From NCBI RefSeq assembly GCF_001619875.1, contig NZ_LRFC01000016.1, forward strand, positions 1 to 42,805: a stretch of 42,805 bases of DNA, in the 5' to 3' direction. A program made the position numbers and the translations under genes. The notes beneath the pieces are model-generated. The model worked only from the letters and a program-made list of their open reading frames with translations. It had not been told where the DNA came from and ran no database searches. The stretch is from Fictibacillus phosphorivorans (GTDB taxonomy: Bacteria > Bacillota > Bacilli > Bacillales > Fictibacillaceae). Of this stretch, positions 17,519-24,986 are shown piece by piece; positions within the stretch are counted from its first letter, which is position 1, and each line of letters begins with the position of its first letter.

Positions 17519-17634
17519 ATAGGCTAGAAGAGGTGGGGAGAGGAGGAGTTTTTAATGAAATAAAGTATTTAGTTAACAGCTCTTACTTCACCAACCACTT
17601 GGTTTTTTATGGTAATATATATTTTTAATAAGGA

Positions 17635-18351
17635 GTGATTACTATAAAAGAGGTACGTATTAAGAAATTCGAAGAATTACATAAAGAACTAAGCCGATAT
17701 AGAAAAACAAATGTATGGTTATTTAGAGGTCATAGCAATCCTAGTTGGGATTTGTTACCTAAAGCTGGAAGAAATCCTTATGATAAATATGATGATTCTT
17801 ATGCTTTTAAGGCTTGGAAAAGACGAGCAGTAGAATTTCTAAATGTTCATAACGACGACTGGGATTTATTATCAATAGCGCAACATCATGGATTAGCTAC
17901 TCGGCTTTTAGATTGGACTTTTAATCCATTAGTTGCAGCTTTTTTTGCAGTACAACATTATGAAAAATGCGACGCAGTTATTTACGCTTATCTAAATCAA
18001 TACAGTTACAAAACTGAAAAAGCAAATCCATTTGAACAAGAAGGAGTTTCTAAAATTAAACCTAATGGTGCCGCTCAACGCATAGTTAGACAAAGTGGTA
18101 TTTTTACTATACATAATCCTCCTACACTTAGATTAGAAAATAGTTTAAACGAGGGTCAAAAATTAGAAAAAATTATTATTGATCAATCTTATCGTCAGGA
18201 GTTGAGATTTGAATTATCCCATTATGGAATTAATGAGTTATCCCTTTTTCCAGACTTGGACGGTTTGTCTAAACAAGTTAATTGGTTTATGGAAAACAGT
18301 GATTACTGGTCTGGGGAAATTGATAAAGAGCTTGAATCAATAACTGAGTAA
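17635..18351 (+). CDS. FRG-domain protein
   Basis: This protein of about 238 residues carries the FRG domain: WLFRGHSNPSWDLLPK near residues 28-43 and the second hallmark AQHHGLATRLLDWTFNPLVAAFFAV split around residue 90. FRG proteins are common in phage-defence and toxin-like loci, but their biochemical activity is not settled. The only standard start is GTG 17635, but this lies inside the SD AAGGAG. The ATA at 17644, 8 bases after the SD, starts a sequence (KEVRIKKFEEL) typical of family N-termini. The gene is AT-rich compared with the conjugation region and sits 32 bases before a HEPN-like gene, so they are probably co-transcribed. Confidence 0.85.
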   Translation: MITIKEVRIKKFEELHKELSRYRKTNVWLFRGHSNPSWDLLPKAGRNPYDKYDDSYAFKAWKRRAVEFLNVHNDDWDLLSIAQHHGLATRLLDWTFNPLVAAFFAVQHYEKCDAVIYAYLNQYSYKTEKANPFEQEGVSKIKPNGAAQRIVRQSGIFTIHNPPTLRLENSLNEGQKLEKIIIDQSYRQELRFELSHYGINELSLFPDLDGLSKQVNWFMENSDYWSGEIDKELESITE

Positions 18352-18383
18352 ACAATTTAAAAATGCATTGGAGAGAATTGAAA

Positions 18384-19265
18384 ATGAGTGATTATACTTA
18401 TATTTTGCCTTTCACTAATGAAAAATATCTTACAGGTATACTTAGAGAGCTTAAAAGGAAAAGTGAAATACAGTTACATAATCTTTTAAAGAATTCTAGT
18501 ATATCAATAGATAATTTGGGGACTTCCTATTATGTTGATGGATCTGGTAGGTGGGATGCACAGGGAATTAATATAAAGTTTTATGTGAATCCTGTGAATA
18601 TTGACTCTCTTAGTATTCAAAGTAATAAGAATACCTTATTCGCAATATGCAATAATTTAATACCAGGAGAAGTCGGCTTTGATCTTAAAGCAATTGTATT
18701 TGCTCCTGATTTAACTATTGATTTCGAGGACGAAGAAGATATCCTTATAGATTTAGAAAATAAAGTAAACCAATCGACTAATTCACTTCTAAAAAAAATA
18801 CTTCCAGAAGATATCAGAGAAAAAGGTATATACATGTCAGAAGTATATACCTACCTTTATTCAGTTGAAAACTCACTAAGAGTTTTTATTGAGATAGTTT
18901 CGAAAGAAAAATATGGTGAAAATTATTTTCACAAACTAAAAATTACAAAATCTCTAGAAAATACGATATCAGGAAGAAAAGAAAAAGCTAAAAATAAAAA
19001 ATGGTTAAGTGTAAGAGGTAATAATGATTTATTTTATTTAGATTTTAAGGATATTGGAACTTTAATAAATAACAACTGGGATATATTCGAAGAATATTTC
19101 GACTCACAAGAATTTATTTTACCTAAGATTAACGAGATGGCTGAGTGTAGAAATCTGATTGCTCATAATAGTTATATTGGAAAAACTGAAAGAGATTTAC
19201 TCAAATCTTATTACAATTCAATTTTGAAGCAAGTAGAGGAAAAATTCAATGCTATAAATGGATGA
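18384..19265 (+). CDS. HEPN-like (Swt1-type) putative RNase
   Basis: From the ATG at 18384 (SD GGAGAG, 8-base spacer) the protein has 293 residues. The N-terminal 140 residues are alpha+beta and not recognised. The C-terminal part is all-helical (from about YTYLYSVENSLRVFIEIV) and ends in MAECRNLIAHNSYI, which contains the R-X4-H signature RNLIAH of HEPN ribonucleases. The layout fits Swt1-like HEPN domains found in defence and toxin loci. The upstream neighbour is the FRG gene. An RNA-cutting effector triggered by infection or plasmid loss is a plausible inference; no antitoxin is recognised. The gene is very AT-rich, a sign of transfer. Confidence 0.7.
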   Translation: MSDYTYILPFTNEKYLTGILRELKRKSEIQLHNLLKNSSISIDNLGTSYYVDGSGRWDAQGINIKFYVNPVNIDSLSIQSNKNTLFAICNNLIPGEVGFDLKAIVFAPDLTIDFEDEEDILIDLENKVNQSTNSLLKKILPEDIREKGIYMSEVYTYLYSVENSLRVFIEIVSKEKYGENYFHKLKITKSLENTISGRKEKAKNKKWLSVRGNNDLFYLDFKDIGTLINNNWDIFEEYFDSQEFILPKINEMAECRNLIAHNSYIGKTERDLLKSYYNSILKQVEEKFNAING

Positions 19266-19350
19266 CGTCCTTTACGTTGTTGGTCCCTTCCTTTATATCT
19301 TCAAAAATCATATGGAAATCTAACTAAATTGGAATTGGAGAGAGTGGTAT

Positions 19351-19779
19351 ATGAAAATGTCAAAAAAGACGGGTTGGTCTCTTGTTGCAGCAACAGCACT
19401 AACGGTTCTTGGATATGGTGCTAAAAAGGGGAAAATTCCTTTTATTTCACCTAAGCTAGTTCCTGATATAGCAAAAGTTGCTTCTGATGCTGGAATTAAT
19501 GAAGAAAAATCATTTGGTGGACTTAAAGAGAGCGTGATAAATGGGATAGCTAAAAGTACTAATAAAGGTGAGCAAGCTTTTATTGACGGCAACGAATTAG
19601 TGTACCAGTTTAGATCTAATTCGAATAAAATGGTTCTAGAGGCAAAATTTATAATTAATGCTGCTGGGAAGTTAGTTATGACATTTGTATCGGGGAATTA
19701 TGGTAATCAACCCAATGCACCAAGGTTTTTTGAAGATAGTTTAGTAGAAGCAATGAATAAAGCCAATGAGAATAATTAA
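19351..19779 (+). CDS. unknown small protein with N-terminal membrane segment
   Basis: This 142-residue protein has the SD GGAGAGAG about 7 bases before its ATG. Residues 8-24 (TGWSLVAATALTVLGYG) are a probable membrane anchor or signal. The soluble part has helices and a short beta region (ELVYQFRSN, MVLEAKFIINAAGKLVMTF). I do not recognise the family. It follows the HEPN-like gene by 85 bases in the same AT-rich island and may be a third part of that locus, an immunity protein for example, but this is only a guess. Confidence 0.65.
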   Translation: MKMSKKTGWSLVAATALTVLGYGAKKGKIPFISPKLVPDIAKVASDAGINEEKSFGGLKESVINGIAKSTNKGEQAFIDGNELVYQFRSNSNKMVLEAKFIINAAGKLVMTFVSGNYGNQPNAPRFFEDSLVEAMNKANENN

Positions 19780-19898
19780 AATGAGTATGTCATGGAATTT
19801 ATGTATGAAGAAAGAGAACCCGATAAATCTGTCTTAATGCAGATTAATAGTATTTTTTAATAAATGATAATAAAGTTGAGAAAATCTGAAACACGCGT

Positions 19899-19926
19899 AA
19901 CACCGTTCGAAGTCTCGAACGGTGTT
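19899..19926. terminator. perfect 12-bp hairpin
   Basis: AACACCGTTCGA and TCGAACGGTGTT flank a 4-base loop. There is no good T run on either side. It may be a weak terminator of the AT-rich island or a protein site. Confidence 0.45.
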
Positions 19927-19999
19927 AGAATTAGTTGTTTACAAGGTCAACTACAGGCAAAGTAAAAAACATGCTCTAAACTAAACAAAATATAATCAA

Positions 20000-20026
20000 A
20001 TAACTCCGGGGATCAACCGGAGTTAT
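20000..20026. terminator. perfect 10-bp hairpin
   Basis: ATAACTCCGG and CCGGAGTTAT flank a 7-base loop. It lies between convergent genes (19351-19779 and 20108-20629). With only a short T-rich flank it could be a bidirectional terminator. Nothing else is seen between 19780 and 20107. Confidence 0.5.
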
Positions 20027-20107
20027 TCAGTAACAGACAATACTCAAGCACAAAGAGTATTTACGAATACTTTACCTAATTTCTCCTACGTTTTGAAGGA
20101 AAAAACA

Positions 20108-20629
20108 TCACGCTTTCCTTTCTTCATTTCTTTGCTGGCGGATTACCATTGGTTTATGCTTATCCTTTTTCATAAAGTCTACGTATTTTGCCAAATATCC
20201 TTCAGTGATTCGATGCGGAACATACCCCAATCGCTGACGAATAATGTTTTCCAGAACAAACATTTTACGCGTGATTTTTTCATATTCCGTTCCACTATAT
20301 TCTTCAGACTCTTTAAACTCATCCGTATTACCGTGCTTGCGAGCCTTATAAAAAGTGTTCAGATAGCGATATAACGATGTTCTTTCAGCTCTTGCATATT
20401 TCAATAAACTAAGCAACTCGAAGGTCGATAGCGTTATTAATTCCGGCGTTGTCCTCCCAAGATAGACTTCTAGCGCAAAATCTCTTACACGAACTGAAAT
20501 TCTTTCATGATTGCGTTGCACAAGCCTCTCTGGAACGTTCATTACACAAAAATCACAATAGTATTCCCCCAGTTGCTGCACCAGTTCGCTACCACAATAA
20601 GGACAAGTAATCACACTTTGATTTTTCAT
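20108..20629 (-). CDS. zinc-ribbon protein of unknown function
   Basis: From the ATG at 20629 (SD GGGAGG, 9-base spacer) the protein has 173 residues; the longer open frame upstream lacks an SD. An N-terminal zinc ribbon CPYCGSEL...YYCDFC (four cysteines) is followed by a helical domain with aromatic residues (LLSLLKYARAERTSLYRYLNTFYKARK). Proteins like this occur widely on Bacillus plasmids and conjugative elements; their role is unknown. It lies 125 bases after a small basic protein gene on the same strand. Confidence 0.75.
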   Translation of the reverse strand: MKNQSVITCPYCGSELVQQLGEYYCDFCVMNVPERLVQRNHERISVRVRDFALEVYLGRTTPELITLSTFELLSLLKYARAERTSLYRYLNTFYKARKHGNTDEFKESEEYSGTEYEKITRKMFVLENIIRQRLGYVPHRITEGYLAKYVDFMKKDKHKPMVIRQQRNEERKA

Positions 20630-20754
20630 ATCAATTTTCCTCCCTTCAATGTTTTGAACGTATAAGTACCCATTAATGGCTCGGTGTTTATGACGGTATT
20701 CTTGTGATATTTGGCTGTTTCTGAACGTTCTAACTAAATTACACCATTTAGGCA

Positions 20755-20931
20755 CTATTTTAACAATTTATTAGGATACACCTCACGTTCTCTTCGTAAT
20801 CTTGCTTCAAGATAGTTAGTTGCTCGACTTAAATGAAGAAATGATCCTACCCTTGTTCTTTTTCGGTATACACGGTAATAACTGCTTCCATCCTTACGAA
20901 TTGAAAAATCTCCTTCTTTTCTTACGATCAT
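20755..20931 (-). CDS. small basic protein
   Basis: This protein of about 58 residues starts at the ATG at 20931, which has the SD AAAAAGGAGG with a 7-base spacer. It is very basic (YYRVYRKRTRVGSF, LEARLRREREVYPNK) with several aromatic residues, so it could bind nucleic acid. The family was not recognised. The next gene on the strand is the zinc-ribbon gene. Confidence 0.6.
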   Translation of the reverse strand: MIVRKEGDFSIRKDGSSYYRVYRKRTRVGSFLHLSRATNYLEARLRREREVYPNKLLK

Positions 20932-21013
20932 CGTCATTCCTCCTTTTTCCGTTTTAATTCCCACTGGCCATACTGGGAATTAAATAATAGTAGTTTGAAT
21001 TTATTTTATATAA

Positions 21014-21045
21014 GGTCATCTTCCTGGATCGACAGGAAGATGACC
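21014..21045 (-). terminator. terminator after ardC
   Basis: GGTCATCTTCCT/AGGAAGATGACC is a perfect 12-bp stem with an 8-base loop, followed on the minus strand by an AT-rich tract. It separates ardC from the small basic gene downstream. Confidence 0.7.
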
Positions 21046-21082
21046 GATCCTTTGTGCTTGTGATGTTATAGGTTACTGCTTT

Positions 21083-21919
21083 TTACTCTCCTTCAGGTTC
21101 TTCTTCTCCTAGAATGTAATCCGCTGCTTTTTGGGCTTGTGCAGCTGCTTGAACCACGAGACGACTATCTTCTTTCAACGATCTTAGCCATGAATGGATA
21201 TAGCTGGCGCTATTACTAATGGTGTTGTTGTCAATACCCGCAACACCGCAAAGCATTGCAGCCCCCATTTCCGCCACTAATTCTTCCTTCGAATAAATTT
21301 CATCTCCGAATGCTACATCTTGAGTGGTCACTCCTGAACGAGCTAGCCGATTTTTATGCCCTGTGCTGTGCACCATTTCATGAAACAAGGTACTGTAATA
21401 TTCTTCGACTTTCGGAAAATCCTTTAATGGCGGGCAATTAATTTTATCCAGCGTTGGATAGTAAACGGCTTTTCCTGAATAAAATGTATAATCAGGAGCG
21501 TTGATAAAGCCTTTATAAATTTCTTCAGCTTTCTTAATTGGATCATGATCGAATGACGTTTCCGTTCTTTTACTTTCCAACCCCTCCACCTGGGAATTGA
21601 TCTCAAATACTCGGTAGTACCGAAGGACAGGTATTTTTTCAACTTTTCCACTTTCTTCATCTTCTTTCTCTAACCACTTCCAGAAGACCACGATGTGCGA
21701 CTTCTCGCCTTTTCTTACCTTTCCACCAGCTTCTTGAATTTGCTTATATGTCGCATATTCTCCGGATTCTAGAAGAAAAACGTTAATCCCCCTATACGCC
21801 TTTTGCGTTTTCCAATTGACCGCCCCCCCGTTAATCCAAGGCTTGCGCCAAGGGACAACTCCTTTTTGTAGCTCTTCCATGACCTTCTCTGTAACGATTT
21901 CATACACGCTTTTTTTCAT
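21083..21919 (-). CDS. ardC: ArdC-like antirestriction protein
   Basis: This 278-residue protein has the two parts of ArdC. The N-terminal single-strand-DNA-binding domain (about 1-125) contains VPWRKPW and YRGINVFLL. The zincin-like metallopeptidase domain has HEMVH at 180-184 and a downstream acidic helix (YSKEELVAEMGAAML) that supplies the third zinc ligand. ArdC proteins enter or appear early in the recipient and protect incoming single-stranded plasmid DNA from restriction. Catalytic residues are intact. The gene is transcribed on its own, with a terminator behind it. Its leader of several hundred bases is full of large palindromes, which may be a single-strand promoter or a structured RNA. 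Confidence 0.92.
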   Translation of the reverse strand: MKKSVYEIVTEKVMEELQKGVVPWRKPWINGGAVNWKTQKAYRGINVFLLESGEYATYKQIQEAGGKVRKGEKSHIVVFWKWLEKEDEESGKVEKIPVLRYYRVFEINSQVEGLESKRTETSFDHDPIKKAEEIYKGFINAPDYTFYSGKAVYYPTLDKINCPPLKDFPKVEEYYSTLFHEMVHSTGHKNRLARSGVTTQDVAFGDEIYSKEELVAEMGAAMLCGVAGIDNNTISNSASYIHSWLRSLKEDSRLVVQAAAQAQKAADYILGEEEPEGE

Positions 21920-21941
21920 TTCGCTTTTCCTCCTTTTGATT

Positions 21942-22351
21942 TTTGCCTTCCGAAGCGAAAGCTTTCCCCAAAGGGAAGGATTTTGCCCCTTTGACAGGAG
22001 AAACGAACAATGAGCATAGAGAAGGAGTCAAGGGAGCTTTTAGCGGAAAAGTTTTTTATGTTGCGAAGCGTGTTTCATAAAAAAGTTTTGTGCCCCTTGA
22101 CTTGTTTTCTATCCGACTTAGCTTCCAGCAGGTTGAGGGCAAAGCCTAGGAGGCTCGACCTGCTGGAAGGTTAGCTCGGATTGTGTGATTGTACGATTCG
22201 GAAGGCAAAGGGCAAAATCTTATTCAATAGCAGCCGTAGGGCTGCTTTCCACTTTAGGTTTTATTCGTTTAAGGTTTTACGGCTCGTGCGGTACGGCCAG
22301 AATGGCAAATGGATCAGGAACCTACAGATTGTAGGCGAAGGATGAGCCGTA
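21942..22351. other. large hairpin-rich leader upstream of ardC
   Basis: An outer stem TTTGCCTTCCGAA (21942-21954) pairs perfectly with 22197-22209 and encloses two long hairpins. Hairpin 1 is AGTCAAGGG/CCCTTGACT (22026-22102) with an inner TTTTTTATG/CATAAAAAA. Hairpin 2 is ATCCGA...CTTCCAGCAGGT/ACCTGCTGGAAG...TCGGAT (22110-22181). ATTTTGCCCCTTTG (21980-21993) can instead pair with CAAAGGGCAAAAT (22206-22218), which gives a second fold. Further on are AGCAGCC/GGCTGCT (22229-22246) and TACGGCTC/GAGCCGTA (22278-22351) enclosing CCTACA/TGTAGG. No gene is seen. It may be a single-stranded-DNA promoter, a single-strand initiation site or a structured RNA. Confidence 0.6.
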
Positions 22352-22545
22352 CAAGCTGTGGTTATCGAGCCATTTAGTGCCGTCAGCGACACGTTACAGC
22401 CTGTTAAAAAACGTTCTTTGCTTTTTTACAGGTTGTCGTGCAGCCGCCCAAGAAAAGGTTTTAAATCTTTCAAAAGCCTTTTCTCAAAAAAAAAATTCCG
22501 CCTAAACGCGAATTCAGTCATGACAACCAATCTTTTTGCTTCAAG
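22352..22545. other. non-coding stretch, no gene seen
   Basis: Short imperfect dyads (ACAGCCTGT near 22396 against ACAGGTTGT near 22428) and A-rich tracts are present. There is no open frame with an SD. It is probably part of the same leader or structured RNA as the block before it. Confidence 0.4.
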
Positions 22546-22577
22546 CAAAAAAGAGAGAAGGATTCATCCTTCTCTCT
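22546..22577 (-). terminator. terminator of the double-repeat gene
   Basis: AGAGAGAAGGAT/ATCCTTCTCTCT is a 12-bp perfect stem with a 2-base loop; on the minus strand it is followed by TTTTTT. It ends transcription from the gene at 22665-23303. Confidence 0.85.
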
Positions 22578-22664
22578 GATCACCAGTTTATACGTCCTTA
22601 GAAACCTAAATTCATCTAAACGATCTCTTCGATGCAGCTCCTACGAATCGTTGAACCTTTGCAA

Positions 22665-23303
22665 TCATTTGTATTTCTCTAACCAGTGGGAAACCATCCC
22701 TTTCACATCACCTGCTTTTTCTTTCATATCTTGAAAAATCATATCCATCAAGGTAAACCAAGATATCTCCTCGCTGTAAGGATTATTTTTATTGATGTAT
22801 TTCAGCACATGTTTAAGCTCCTTCATCCTTGCCTCGTCCAGGTGTTCCTGAAGGGATACTTTCACAAAAGCGTTCAATAAATTCACATTGCGTATACTGG
22901 CATCCAACAATAAAGCTGTTGCTTTGGACGGAGTGACATCCAAAGCAGAAGATAAAACGTAAATATCCTCATAAGACGTTTGAGAGAAGCGAGCTGTGAT
23001 CCGTTCGTTTTTTCCTGGTTGGCATTTCCGCTGCAACGATTCTCTTCCCCATTCCCCTATAAACACCGTACTCATGAATTGGTAATCTCGTCTGAAGTGC
23101 TGCGATAAGTGTTCAATGACTTTTCTTGACCTTAACCCCTTCTCACACAAAAGAACGGCTACGTCCTTTACAGGTGTATGTGTAATATAAGACAAGCTAT
23201 ATATACAATCTTTAAGATTGCTAGAAATTGTCGGCTTGATGTCGCGTTTTGCATCTGATCTTTTCTTCCTGTTCTTCGTCATAACGGCCTCTTCTCTCTC
23301 CAT
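22665..23303 (-). CDS. unknown protein with two similar helical repeats, DNA-binding candidate
   Basis: The protein has about 212 residues from the ATG at 23303; the starts at 23330 and 23282 are alternatives. A basic N-terminus is followed by two similar units: one with ISSNLKDCIYSLSYITHTPVKDVAVLLCEKGL and one with ARFSQTSYEDIYVLSSALDVTPSKATALLLDAS, shown here only in outline. Each unit has a short strand, then two helices with a conserved (V/S)K-(D/A)-(V/T)A-LL core, like a ribbon-helix-helix pair fused in one chain. A GGAC...GTCC palindrome lies 30 bases upstream and could be its operator. No family was recognised. It may be a regulator or a replication or copy-control protein. Confidence 0.65.
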   Translation of the reverse strand: MEREEAVMTKNRKKRSDAKRDIKPTISSNLKDCIYSLSYITHTPVKDVAVLLCEKGLRSRKVIEHLSQHFRRDYQFMSTVFIGEWGRESLQRKCQPGKNERITARFSQTSYEDIYVLSSALDVTPSKATALLLDASIRNVNLLNAFVKVSLQEHLDEARMKELKHVLKYINKNNPYSEEISWFTLMDMIFQDMKEKAGDVKGMVSHWLEKYK

Positions 23304-23332
23304 TCCTACCCCTCTTTTCCGCATTTTCACTT

Positions 23333-23357
23333 AGGACAGTGTCAGAGTGTCCTAGAC
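23333..23357. promoter_or_regulatory. GGAC-GTGTCCT site, copy 2
   Basis: AGGACAGTGTCAG followed by AGTGTCCTAGAC is an inverted repeat (AGGACA/TGTCCT) with internal direct GTGTC repeats. It lies just upstream of the 22665-23303 gene and resembles the site at 17494-17518. The likely role is an operator. Confidence 0.5.
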
Positions 23358-23455
23358 TTAGTTTTATATATATGGGGGATGGGGGATAGATATGTTTAGA
23401 TTTTCAAAAACCCGTCCATACTTTTATTAAGAGTACTAGCAAAGGGGAAAAAGAA

Positions 23456-23560
23456 ATGAAAATGTCGAAAGAAGAAGCGCAGGTACTAGCTAAAAAAGCG
23501 ATTGAACAAAGTAAAAATAGGGGCATCCCCCTCAAAAACAAAAAGAAAAAACAGGCGTAA
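23456..23560 (+). CDS. 34-residue basic peptide
   Basis: A short open frame starts at an ATG with the SD AAAGGGG 8 bases upstream and ends in TAA. The peptide (MKMSKEEAQVLAKKAIEQ, then a lysine-rich tail) is an amphipathic helix with a basic end. A CAGGCG/CGCCTG hairpin overlaps its stop codon. It is not recognised; the good SD makes translation plausible. Confidence 0.5.
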   Translation: MKMSKEEAQVLAKKAIEQSKNRGIPLKNKKKKQA

Positions 23561-23581
23561 TTCCGCCTGCTGATAAACATT

Positions 23582-23617
23582 CGATCTTCTAAGCACTCCG
23601 GAGATCGATTTATTTTT
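23582..23617 (+). terminator. terminator between convergent genes
   Basis: CGATCT/AGATCG with a 14-base loop is followed by a long T run (TTTATTTTTTTT). It ends the short plus-strand gene before the minus-strand gene at 23619. Confidence 0.65.
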
Positions 23618-23618
23618 T

Positions 23619-23825
23619 TTAAAAGGACCTTGATAAGCTCACTTTTCTATACAGAGCGATCACTCGTTTGTTCTCTCTTTCCCATTCTTCATTCCTTAAC
23701 ATGGGAATCTGGTACACCTGCTCCATTTCTGTCACGAGCTCAGCCAATTTTTTGTCCTTTTTATCCCGTGGCCAGTCGGCATGAATAATCTCTTCATAGC
23801 GTTGATTGTATTGAACAAGTGTCAT
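23619..23825 (-). CDS. unknown 68-residue protein
   Basis: This is a small, charged, mainly helical protein (EEIIHADWPRDKKDKKLAEL, then ELVTEMEQVYQIPML). Its start overlaps the end of the preceding gene by 4 bases, so the two are translationally coupled. No family was recognised. Confidence 0.7.
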   Translation of the reverse strand: MTLVQYNQRYEEIIHADWPRDKKDKKLAELVTEMEQVYQIPMLRNEEWERENKRVIALYRKVSLSRSF

Positions 23826-24340
23826 TTTTTTGCCTCCTGTCCGATGAATCCCATTCGATTTATCTCTTGTTCTGCATATGTCTGAACCGTCTCATCGGAC
23901 CAATACTTCACTCCGCCTACAACAAGATCGGGATGGGGTACTTTCCCGCGTTCAAAATATAAATTTAACTTCTGTCGATCGTACCGCAGCCCTTGTTCAC
24001 TTAAGTAGTCCGCAAATTGACTCATGCTTTTATAGTGAGATCCCTCACGAATCAAGGAATACGTAGGCTTCTGAATCAAATACGTATCCTTCCTGAAATA
24101 TTCCGTCATTAACTCCAGAGCAAATTCAAGCCAGTCATTATCAAGGTGACGATACAGCAAACCAAGATCAAACGACTCCTTTTCCGGATCTTCAAAAAAC
24201 CACGCTAACTGTAAAAACGTTGCCTGAACATCATCTACTTCCTTCAGCGCTTCATCGACCATCAGCATGTTTTCATAGGCATGTAATTTATCCTCGAACT
24301 TAGGAAACTTCTCAACAATTCGACGAGTTGCATTTTTCAT
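23822..24340 (-). CDS. unknown 172-residue protein with C-terminal HTH-like part
   Basis: A helical N-terminal half (residues 1-95) is followed by a segment that resembles a MerR-like winged helix: SMSQFADYLSEQGLRYDRQKLNLYF, then RGKVPHPDLVVGGVKYWS, where the second part looks like a wing. The ATG at 24340 follows the SD AGGAGGAG. Its promoter region carries five GTATAC-core sites like those of parMR, so it could be a regulator that binds them, or a target of ParR. The protein itself is not recognised. Confidence 0.7.
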   Translation of the reverse strand: MKNATRRIVEKFPKFEDKLHAYENMLMVDEALKEVDDVQATFLQLAWFFEDPEKESFDLGLLYRHLDNDWLEFALELMTEYFRKDTYLIQKPTYSLIREGSHYKSMSQFADYLSEQGLRYDRQKLNLYFERGKVPHPDLVVGGVKYWSDETVQTYAEQEINRMGFIGQEAKK

Positions 24341-24353
24341 ATTTTCTCCTCCT

Positions 24354-24400
24354 GTATACTATGTATACAAAGTATACATTATTTTGTATGCATTGTATAC
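24354..24400. promoter_or_regulatory. cluster of five GTATAC-core sites
   Basis: GTATAC cores lie at 24354, 24363, 24372, 24395 and, with one change (GTATGC), at 24386. The centres are 9, 9, 14 and 9 bp apart. The sites overlap the promoter region of the 23822-24340 gene. The extended motif TTGTATACAAAG matches the parMR promoter sites, so one protein may bind both places. Confidence 0.6.
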
Positions 24401-24515
24401 AAAGTGGTATCACAAAACACACACAATACCGCTGAACGTTGGCGCTTAACTGAAAAAGGAATAGTAAGTCTTCATAACGAAGTAATTTAAAAAAGTAAGA
24501 AATGGTGATATTAAG

Positions 24516-24896
24516 ATGGTAAATTCCAAACATAAGAATGATCATGATTTTCACAATTCCGTTACCGAAGCGTACCGCATGAATAGGCGAATAGGATTCA
24601 GTAAACCTCAGATAGGAATTTTTCATTGTTTAATAGAGGGGGATGGTCCTGGCTTTCTTATACAACTATATGATGAAGATTCAGAGGCTTCTGTATGTTT
24701 GTATACGGTCTCAGAAAAGGATTGTAAGAACATCAATTTGTCCATAATCGCAAAAGATTTAGCTAATTAAATCACGGATAAAACAGCATTAGACATTAAA
24801 ATAATAGATGAAATTCAAGGTTATCGAATGGAATATGATGAAGAAAAAATGTGGATCGCACGGATGGCGATGCAGGGGATTGACGATGACTACTGA
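24516..24896 (+). pseudogene. unknown small gene with in-frame stop
   Basis: An 84-residue open frame (24516-24770) ends in TAA. The same frame then stays open for another 41 codons to the TGA at 24894-24896, with sensible composition (ALDIKIIDEIQGYRMEYDEE, then MWIARMAMQGIDDDY). The simplest view is one 126-residue gene split by a nonsense change. A short intact protein, or coupled re-start at the ATG in YRMEYDEE, is also possible. The first part has a strand-rich GPGFLIQLYDEDSEASVCLY segment. No SD is clear and no family was recognised. Confidence 0.45.
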
Positions 24897-24934
24897 TTTT
24901 ATATACTGAAAAGCTCGTGACCCTAAACCTATCG

Positions 24935-24973
24935 CTCTAAAAAGGACTGGCCAGTGGGCAGTCCTTTTTAGAG
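24935..24973. terminator. 15-bp bidirectional terminator
   Basis: CTCTAAAAAGGACTG (24935-24949) and its exact complement at 24959-24973 flank a 9-base loop. A and T runs on both sides let it act on both strands. It separates the split gene from the convergent 57-residue gene. Confidence 0.85.
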
Positions 24974-24986
24974 TAGGGCTTAACAT

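Noticed and set aside
14102..24444. 17-base near match (ACCGCTGAACGTTG plus three) at 14102 and 24428
   Set aside because: With one mismatch a match of this length is expected a few times by chance in a window this size, and no further copies or symmetry were seen.
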